From an uncultured Litorivicinus sp. (GTDB lineage: Bacteria > Pseudomonadota > Gammaproteobacteria > Pseudomonadales > Litorivicinaceae): DNA of 64,000 nucleotides. The DNA lies in assembly GCA_902541775.1 (NCBI GenBank), contig CACBSE010000003.1, positions 1 through 64,000 on the forward strand, in the 5' to 3' direction. The notes beneath the pieces were generated by a model. The model made no database searches and had not been told where the DNA came from. It worked only from the letters and a program-made list of their open reading frames with translations. The number at the start of each line of letters is the position of its first letter. Positions within the stretch are counted from its first letter, which is position 1. Positions 57,579 to 64,000 of this stretch are shown here, one piece after another. Made by a program: the position numbers and the translations under genes.

Positions 57579-57702
57579 CGAGAGTCAGACTTGGGTATAA
57601 GCTGACCGATATCAAAATGGTATGAGCTAAGGCTTACATTTTTGAACGAATTATCTAGGCTGGTAGGGGCATCAAATGCACAAATAAAAACGAGGAAAAA
57701 TA

Positions 57703-58731
57703 ATGAAAAAACTTCTTCAATCTGCAGTGATCGGTCTGGCTTGTGTTACCGCCTCAGCGGGAGTGCTGGCAGACGCCGTAGCAGACTTCTATAAAGGAAA
57801 GGACGTCGAGCTCTACATTGGTTATAAGCCAGGCGGTGGATACGATGGTTACGCACGATTGATTGCTCGTCACATGGGTAAGCATATCCCGGGCAACCCA
57901 AACATCGTTCCTAAGAATATGCCCGGTGCCGGTAGCGTTAAGCTGACTAATTGGTTGTGGGAAGGTGCTCCACAAGACGGAACAGCGATCGGTGCTGTTT
58001 CACGGGGCGTGCCGTTCGAGCCACTGCTCGGAAATAAGAAGGCAAAATTTTCAGCCAACCAATTTCATTGGATAGGCTCAGCGAATAATGAAGTATCTAT
58101 CTGCGCCACGACCAAGAAAACTGGTATCAAATCATGGAAGGATCTTAGGTCGCGTGAGGTCCTGGCCGGTGGTAACGGTAGTGGATCTGATACTGATCAA
58201 TTTCCAAAATTACTGAATTATGTTCTTGATACTAAGTTCAAGGTTGTAGGCCCATATGGCGGAGGTTCAGATGTTGTGAAAGCCATGATAGCCGGGGAGC
58301 TCGATGCACGCTGTGGCTGGTCATGGTCTTCAATTAAGTCGAAGAATAAGGATCTGTTAGAGAGCGGTGATCTTGTCCTTTTGATGCAGATGTCAACCGT
58401 CAAGCACCCAGAGCTTCCAGACGTACCACTGGTTATGGATCTTGTCAGAAGCTACAACTCAAAGAAGCAGACCCAGATGCTGAATTTGATGTTTGCTAGA
58501 CAAGGGCTTGGGCGTCCATACGTCGCTCCTCCTGGTGTTCCAGCGGACCGAGCGGCGGCTCTTCAGGCAGCTTTCACTGCCACGATGAGCGACCCAGAAT
58601 TCTTGGCCGACGCCAAGAAAGGTGGATTTGATTTGTCTCCCATTACTGGTGATCAGGTCGCGGGCCTCGTAAATACCGCCTACGGTACTCCTGATTCCGT
58701 GATTAAGGAAGTTATCACAGCAATCCGTTAA
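57703..58731 (+). CDS. tctC: Tripartite tricarboxylate transporter substrate-binding protein (TctC/Bug)
   Basis: DFYKGKDVELYIGYKPGGGYDGYARLIARHMGKHIPGNPNIVPKNMPGAGSVKLTNWLW. Confidence 0.92.
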   Translation: MKKLLQSAVIGLACVTASAGVLADAVADFYKGKDVELYIGYKPGGGYDGYARLIARHMGKHIPGNPNIVPKNMPGAGSVKLTNWLWEGAPQDGTAIGAVSRGVPFEPLLGNKKAKFSANQFHWIGSANNEVSICATTKKTGIKSWKDLRSREVLAGGNGSGSDTDQFPKLLNYVLDTKFKVVGPYGGGSDVVKAMIAGELDARCGWSWSSIKSKNKDLLESGDLVLLMQMSTVKHPELPDVPLVMDLVRSYNSKKQTQMLNLMFARQGLGRPYVAPPGVPADRAAALQAAFTATMSDPEFLADAKKGGFDLSPITGDQVAGLVNTAYGTPDSVIKEVITAIR

Positions 58732-58739
58732 GTAAAAAT

Positions 58740-58763
58740 ACGCCGGTTCAGCCGGCGTTTTTT
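58740..58763 (+). terminator. Rho-independent terminator after tctC
   Basis: ACGCCGG-TTCAG-CCGGCGTTTTTT: perfect 7-bp stem plus U6. Confidence 0.88.
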
Positions 58764-58771
58764 ATCAACAA

Positions 58772-58783
58772 TTAGATGTCTAA
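58772..58783. promoter_or_regulatory. SlyA/MarR-type palindrome TTAGATGTCTAA
   Basis: Perfect TTAGA-TG-TCTAA inverted repeat 6 nt upstream of the eutA ATG. Confidence 0.55.
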
Positions 58784-58789
58784 GCTTCG

Positions 58790-60322
58790 ATGAACCCATT
58801 AATCGCGCACGAGGGTCATGACCACCATCCATCGATCCAGACCAAGAGGGCAGTTGCCGACTCTATCTGGGAGCAGGAGCACATTGAGCTTGTCACGGTC
58901 GGTATCGATATTGGTTCGTCCACGGCTCACCTAATTTTCGCCAAGGTTCATCTGCAGCGACGTACCCAGGGGTTATCGAGTCGTTACGAGGTGATCAAGC
59001 GTGAAATACTCTGGCAGTCTCCGATCAGATTCACCCCCTTTTTGGATACCGGTCTTATAGACGCCAATGCATTGGGTGTTTTTATTGAGCACGCCTATTT
59101 CGAGGCTGGTTTACACAAACATGATGTGGATTCGGGTGCGGTTATTTTAACCGGTGAGGCGATCAAGCGATCCAACGCCAGAGCGATCGATGAATTGTTT
59201 GCGGAGCAAGCCGGTAAGTTTGTTTGTGCCACCGCTGGTCATCGACTTGAGTGCGTTCTAGCTGCTCACGGCTCCGGTGCAGTTGAGCGCTCAAGGCGGT
59301 TGAGAAAACGGATATTGCATGTCGATGTTGGTGGGGGTACAACAAAGTTTGCTCTCATCGATGGAGGTAACATTGTCTCAATAGCGGCCTATGCCATTGG
59401 GGGGCGCTTGATGGCTACCGATGACCAGGGAGCCTGGTCACGTTGCGATGATTCGATTTATAAGGTAGTCGATGATCTTGGAATAACCTTTGGCAATGTC
59501 TCCGGAATCTCTGATCTGCAGAGACAGCAAATAGTGACCAGGCTCGGAGAAGTACTTCTGGGTGTTATTAGGAGAACTAAATCTGACCGACTTATGGACA
59601 GCTTACTTCTTACGGCACCTCTGTCCTGGTCTGTGGTACCAGAAGAATTGACCTTCTCGGGTGGGGTTTCAGAGTTTATTTACGGCCGTGAGACCCAGCC
59701 AATGGGAGATCTAGCGTTTGACCTGGCTAACGAGCTCAACCGTCAATTGCGTGAAGCATCGCATGTTCCAAATATCGCAGACGTGCGACACGGTATCAGA
59801 GCCACCGTCGTCGGAGCATCTCAGTTCACTGTGCAGGTTTCCGGTAAGACGATCTTCGCAGATAGCCTCGATTTCTTGCCATTAAGAAATATTCCAGTCA
59901 TCCATCCAAACATCGATTTGTCACACGAAGGTATTGATGTCGGAAAAGTCTCCGAGGAAATCATTGGTGCCTGCCAGATGAGGGACATTGAGAGAGAAAG
60001 TCCAATCTCACTCTCTTTTGAGTGGAAGGGGGACCCTAGCTATCAGCGTCTGAGGGCCGTGGCAGAAGCGATTGATCAGGCCTTCTGTCGTCCGGAGAGG
60101 GTCGCGCCCCTCGTGATCGTAATTGATGGTGATGTCGGCCGGCTTCTTGGTCGGATATTAAGTAAAGAGTTAAACAAAGGCGAACAACTATTATCGTTAG
60201 ATGGGGTCATTCTTTCTGATCTCGATTTCATTGATGTCGGGGAGTTGATTAGTCCTCCCGGCGTTATCCCGTTGGTTATCAAATCACTTGTATTTGATTC
60301 CGCTCAGCATGCAGAACATTAG
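58790..60322 (+). CDS. eutA: Ethanolamine ammonia-lyase reactivating factor EutA-family protein (orphan; no EutBC in window)
   Basis: ELVTVGIDIGSSTAHLIFAKVHLQRR; GAVILTGEAIKRSNARAIDELFAEQAGKFVCATAGHRLECVLAAHGSGAVERS; HVDVGGGTTKFALI. Confidence 0.88.
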   Translation: MNPLIAHEGHDHHPSIQTKRAVADSIWEQEHIELVTVGIDIGSSTAHLIFAKVHLQRRTQGLSSRYEVIKREILWQSPIRFTPFLDTGLIDANALGVFIEHAYFEAGLHKHDVDSGAVILTGEAIKRSNARAIDELFAEQAGKFVCATAGHRLECVLAAHGSGAVERSRRLRKRILHVDVGGGTTKFALIDGGNIVSIAAYAIGGRLMATDDQGAWSRCDDSIYKVVDDLGITFGNVSGISDLQRQQIVTRLGEVLLGVIRRTKSDRLMDSLLLTAPLSWSVVPEELTFSGGVSEFIYGRETQPMGDLAFDLANELNRQLREASHVPNIADVRHGIRATVVGASQFTVQVSGKTIFADSLDFLPLRNIPVIHPNIDLSHEGIDVGKVSEEIIGACQMRDIERESPISLSFEWKGDPSYQRLRAVAEAIDQAFCRPERVAPLVIVIDGDVGRLLGRILSKELNKGEQLLSLDGVILSDLDFIDVGELISPPGVIPLVIKSLVFDSAQHAEH

Positions 60323-60330
60323 GAGAGGTT

Positions 60331-61440
60331 ATGGCTACTGGTGAACCACGCTATGGTGTTGATCCTTACTTGGAGTGGGTAAATAGGGAAGGTGTCCCGG
60401 TCGTAGAGGATATCGGTATTGATCTTTTTGAGGTACCCGTCAAGCCATGGGGTCGTTTTGGTTGTGATGGCGCCGCAGTTCATCTGAGAGGCCGAGGTGA
60501 TTTCTCGAGTATGTTCCTCTTTGAGATTGCCAAGGGCGGATCCACCGGGATCCAGCAACATCTGTTCGAGAAGGTTATCTATGTCCTCGAAGGGCACGGA
60601 TCCACCCAAGTCGAATTGGCAAATGGAACAAAACACCTATTCGAATGGGGGCCTCGCAGCCTATTCGCGATTCCTCTCAACGCGAAGTATCGTCACTTTA
60701 ATGGGAGCGGCACCGATCGGGCTCTGATAGTCGCGACGACTAATTGCCCGACAGTGATGAATCTGTTCAATGACGAGTCCTTTGTTTTTGATCACCCTTA
60801 CGATTTCTCTGTTCGAGCGGGTAAGGACGGATACTTTTCCGGCGACGGTGATTTCCACGAGATTCGCCAGGGTAATCACATGTGGGAGACCAATTTCGTC
60901 CCAGACCTCGCAGAAATTGAGCTTCGTGCGTGGGGCGACCGCGGGGCAGGTGGAACAAATATTATGTTCGTGCTCGCTGACGGTGTGATGCATGCGCATA
61001 TCTCCGAGATGCCCGTAGGGACCTATAAAAAAGGTCATCGGCACGGGCCCGGTTTCCATGTCATGTGCGTGACAGGGCACGGATATTCCTTGCTTTGGTA
61101 CGACGGTGAACCTGACTTCACGCGAGTCGATTGGAAGCATGGTGTGGTGTTCCCACCAGCGGACCAACAGTTCCACCAACACTTTAATACGTCGACTAAC
61201 CCGGCACGCTATCTTGCGACAGGTATCGGTGGTACCCGGTACCCATTCACGACAGCGAACAGACGTTCCCTGCTTGGTCTGAAACCGGGGGAAAAGGGAG
61301 CAGTCTCGACCAGTCTCAAGGAGGGTGGAGATCAGATCGAGTACGAGGATCAGCATGCCGATATTCACCGTATCTGGTTAGAAGAGATGCGCAAGAATGG
61401 GGTAGATGCGAAGATGGAAAAATTCATACCTAACCCATGA
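60331..61440 (+). CDS. Double-cupin protein
   Basis: STGIQQHLFEKVIYVLEGHGSTQVEL...SLFAIPLNAKYRHFNGSG and second cupin GTYKKGHRHGPGFHVMCVTGHGYSLLWYD...VVFPPADQQFHQHFN. Confidence 0.85.
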   Translation: MATGEPRYGVDPYLEWVNREGVPVVEDIGIDLFEVPVKPWGRFGCDGAAVHLRGRGDFSSMFLFEIAKGGSTGIQQHLFEKVIYVLEGHGSTQVELANGTKHLFEWGPRSLFAIPLNAKYRHFNGSGTDRALIVATTNCPTVMNLFNDESFVFDHPYDFSVRAGKDGYFSGDGDFHEIRQGNHMWETNFVPDLAEIELRAWGDRGAGGTNIMFVLADGVMHAHISEMPVGTYKKGHRHGPGFHVMCVTGHGYSLLWYDGEPDFTRVDWKHGVVFPPADQQFHQHFNTSTNPARYLATGIGGTRYPFTTANRRSLLGLKPGEKGAVSTSLKEGGDQIEYEDQHADIHRIWLEEMRKNGVDAKMEKFIPNP

Positions 61441-62300
61441 GCAATCTAAGCTTCAAGGCGATATCTCCGGTATTTGGAGCCGTTGTTGAGGGTTTTGATG
61501 TGGACGATGTACCGGCGTCAGACGGAGCCTCACTCAACCACGCCCTCGATCGTTTTGGGGTGCTTGTTTTTCCTGGTCTTGAATTGGCCGAGTCACAGCA
61601 GCTAGAGATGGCAAAAGTTTTCGGAGAACCGTCCAAACGATCGAGGCCCTCAGCCGACCGCGCCGAACGTTCTCCTTACGCAGACTTCATGGGCTTAGTG
61701 ACCAATGTACGTAAAAATGGTGTCGCGATTGGCTCGCTACCTGATGGTGAGATGTGGCTTCATCATGATGGATGTTTTATAGACGAACCATACCGAGCGA
61801 CCATTCTTTATGCCGTAGAAGTAACGTCTGTCGGGGGCGAGACCCGATTCGTAGATATGCGTGCGGTGTTTCGTTCGCTCTCGGAGGACTTAGTCAGCCG
61901 TATCAAGTACCTGCGAGGAACACACTCGTTCGATTATCGGAATATCGCTGCGCGACCCTCCCAAGGGTCCTCTAGTAATATCATTAAGAGCGCAACGCAT
62001 CCGAGCGTCATAAGGCACCCAAACTCAAATGAGCCTGCCCTCTATCTTAACCCTCTCTGTACAGTCGGCCTCGATGGTGAAGGATCAAATCCCTCTGATA
62101 ATGAAAATCTCCTTAGCCTATTGTTTGATGCCGTCGATCAAAGTACGGCGACATTTTCACACCGTTGGACGAAGGGTGATCTTGTGATTTGGGACAACTG
62201 GTCGACATGCCACGCAAGGAATGATTTCCCGGCTGGAGAGACCAGGATGCTACGGCGAAATATTATCAAAGGACAAACGCTTGACGCGTATTTTAAATAA
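61437..62300 (+). CDS. TauD/TfdA family Fe(II)/2-oxoglutarate dioxygenase
   Basis: EMWLHHDGCFIDEPYRATILYAVEVTSVGGETRFVDM; WTKGDLVIWDNWSTCHARNDF; ATGA overlap with the cupin. Confidence 0.92.
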   Translation: MSNLSFKAISPVFGAVVEGFDVDDVPASDGASLNHALDRFGVLVFPGLELAESQQLEMAKVFGEPSKRSRPSADRAERSPYADFMGLVTNVRKNGVAIGSLPDGEMWLHHDGCFIDEPYRATILYAVEVTSVGGETRFVDMRAVFRSLSEDLVSRIKYLRGTHSFDYRNIAARPSQGSSSNIIKSATHPSVIRHPNSNEPALYLNPLCTVGLDGEGSNPSDNENLLSLLFDAVDQSTATFSHRWTKGDLVIWDNWSTCHARNDFPAGETRMLRRNIIKGQTLDAYFK

Positions 62301-63351
62301 CCGAGAGATCACAGAGATCCTCAGCATGGATCAGTGTATCGATGCCCTAAGTTCTGCGTATCTTGATTTTTCTTTCGGGGTAGCAGTCACCCGACGACGG
62401 TCCGACACGCTCGTTCCCAGCGGAGAATCTGTCTACGGTTTGAAGACGATGGATGGCATAGCGCCTGGTCTTGGTGTCGGGGCCGTGCGCATAAATTCCG
62501 ACATTTTAACCTGGCCCAAGGTCGGTGACAGCTACCGGCGGGTCAAGGTCCCGGCAGCACCTGGCTCCCGTTATACAGGTTTAATTTTGCTGTTCTCGAC
62601 CGAGACAGGGGAGCCATTGGCAATTATGCCTGACGGTGTAATTCAAAGGATGCGCGTAGGTGCCACCAGCGCACTTGGCACACACCACTTGGCAAAAAAA
62701 GATTCGAAGACAGCAGCCGTCATAGGATCCGGTTGGCAAGCCGGTGCCCAACTGATGGGTCTTCTAGCGGTGCGTCCAGAGATAGACACAGTCCGTGTGT
62801 TTAGCCCAAACCCTCGCAATGTGAAGTCTTTTTGTGGGGAGTGGGGTGAACAGCTTAGGCAAGAACTTTGCTCCGTGGGGTCCGTCGCGGAGGCAGCTCA
62901 CGGAGCTGATATCGTTTTGTGTGCCACTAGCTCGATCGATCCGGTATTTGAAGCTAAGCACTTCGAAAAGGGTATGCATGTCGGATCCATCAAGCCGCCG
63001 GAGATTTCAAGAAGTAGTCTAGATCTGGCAGATAAGATCTGTGTGCATCTGGGGCAAGGAAAGCCCGCCCTGGTTCAGGCTGATAATCTTGTGGTACCAG
63101 ATCATTCTGGTGACCGTGGTTGGAAAATATCTGACGCCTTTGACTTCTCCTCATGTACCACACTTCCTGATCTCATCTCAGGAGCGACTAATGGACGAAC
63201 AAATGCCGATGAACGTACTTGTTTTGTAAATGACCTCGGACTGGGGCTTCAGTTCGCGGTAGTCGCCGGAGTGACACTTCGGTTGGCTGAATCGGCCGGG
63301 ATCGGGCAGGTTCTGCCAACCGAGCTGTTTACACAGATTGAGCACCCTTAA
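62281..63351 (+). CDS. Ornithine cyclodeaminase/mu-crystallin family protein, second copy
   Basis: GLILLFSTETGEPLAIMPDGVIQRMRVGATSALGTHHLAKKDSKTAAVIGSGWQAGAQL; TTG start at 62281 overlapping the TauD end. Confidence 0.9.
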   Translation: MTRILNNREITEILSMDQCIDALSSAYLDFSFGVAVTRRRSDTLVPSGESVYGLKTMDGIAPGLGVGAVRINSDILTWPKVGDSYRRVKVPAAPGSRYTGLILLFSTETGEPLAIMPDGVIQRMRVGATSALGTHHLAKKDSKTAAVIGSGWQAGAQLMGLLAVRPEIDTVRVFSPNPRNVKSFCGEWGEQLRQELCSVGSVAEAAHGADIVLCATSSIDPVFEAKHFEKGMHVGSIKPPEISRSSLDLADKICVHLGQGKPALVQADNLVVPDHSGDRGWKISDAFDFSSCTTLPDLISGATNGRTNADERTCFVNDLGLGLQFAVVAGVTLRLAESAGIGQVLPTELFTQIEHP

Positions 63352-63363
63352 CCTCGCAGTTGC

Positions 63364-63957
63364 CTATGAGTGGATCTGTGTTTTCTGCATAGACTCCCGG
63401 GTCTTGAATTCGTCGAACCAACGACCGATTCTGGGATATAGATCAGCCCAGCTGATCCCCGGGAAACGGTCTAGTAACCAATCGAAGGTGCACGCGAGTC
63501 CGATCGATGCCAGAGATAGCTCTGTTTCTAGCGTTCCCCAAGTCGTCTCGAGGTGGGCCAGGCTACGATGTACCTTGCTGAGTTGGAAGTCTGCGGCTTT
63601 CATTTGTGGTGGCTCCTGCACCAAAAGCTTTCGTGCCTGTGAGCCGGCGTCACTTGTCTGATTCAACAGGGACAGGCGGGTCTTGTGCTGCCAGAGGTCA
63701 GTTTGTTGTTCTAGACCCCAATCTGTTGAGTAAGTCGCGATCAGGTAATCACAAATGATCAACGAGTCGAAAATACCTGATCCATCGTTGAGGCGAAGTG
63801 TGGGTACCTTCCCGATCGGGTTAACCGTCCACAAGCATTCGGACGACTCCCTCGGTTTGACCACTTTAATTTTGAGCTGATCTTCGATACCGAGTTCGTG
63901 AGCTAGGACTCGAACCCGTCGGGCGTTGGGACTGGTGAGAGAGCAAAAGAGTTCCAT
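63364..63957 (-). CDS. Glutathione S-transferase family protein
   Basis: MELFCSLTSPNARRVRVLAHELGIEDQLKIKVV; NPIGKVPTLRLNDGSGIFDSLIICDYL thioredoxin-like GST N-domain. Confidence 0.92.
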   Translation of the reverse strand: MELFCSLTSPNARRVRVLAHELGIEDQLKIKVVKPRESSECLWTVNPIGKVPTLRLNDGSGIFDSLIICDYLIATYSTDWGLEQQTDLWQHKTRLSLLNQTSDAGSQARKLLVQEPPQMKAADFQLSKVHRSLAHLETTWGTLETELSLASIGLACTFDWLLDRFPGISWADLYPRIGRWFDEFKTRESMQKTQIHS

Positions 63958-64000
63958 CCGAGATTCCTCTAATTTCTCTTTCAGATTTATCAGATGCGTA

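Noticed and set aside
60661-61368. 235-aa minus-strand ORF
   Set aside because: Antisense to the double-cupin gene; the plus frame has convincing cupin motifs and operon overlap.
1-64000. CRISPR arrays, tRNA/rRNA genes, integrases, transposases or toxin-antitoxin and anti-phage systems
   Set aside because: No regularly spaced repeats, no RNA gene signatures, and no ORF with recombinase, nuclease or defence motifs were seen.

Overview
A 64 kb bacterial window, almost entirely protein-coding, with no tRNA, rRNA, CRISPR array or recognisable transposase. The left end (1-2536) is a zinc-homeostasis locus: two divergent COG0523/CobW-family GTPases, a small acidic protein and a DUF1826 protein, with a perfect 15-bp Zur-like palindrome between the divergent genes. 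The rest is a dense set of catabolic and transport modules. (i) 2.5-16.2 kb: DctPQM TRAP transporter, HyuA/HyuB hydantoinase/oxoprolinase, class-III aminotransferase, tautomerase, FCD/GntR regulator, aldehyde dehydrogenase, thioesterase, HAD-II and CaiB/BaiF CoA-transferase. This module is bracketed by an intact DUF1826 3' end and a decayed second copy of that 3' end (about 16.31-16.56 kb). (ii) 17-24.3 kb: TctCBA transporter, AbrB-like protein, two cysteine hydrolases, a His-tailed protein and a GAPDH-like protein. (iii) 24.4-31.5 kb: CDO-like cupin, HIBADH-like dehydrogenase, LysR, a second HyuB/HyuA pair and a TauD. (iv) 31.5-53.1 kb: an aromatic (phthalate-like) catabolic region with two Rieske oxygenases, Rieske ferredoxin, PDR-type reductase, Gfo/Idh/MocA dehydrogenase, two Pht5-like (4,5-dihydroxyphthalate decarboxylase-family) proteins, FAD monooxygenase, amidohydrolase, class II aldolase, dienelactone hydrolase, cupins, MarR, TSUP permease, TAXI-TRAP, NadC and OCD. 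(v) 53.1-63.4 kb: ALDH, HIBADH, fused TctAB, TctC, an orphan EutA, cupin, TauD and a second OCD. Best leads: a repeated SlyA/MarR-type palindrome TTAGATNNCTAA at four promoters, a stand-alone EutA operon, a NadC embedded in a phthalate-like cluster, and the DUF1826 direct-repeat scar.
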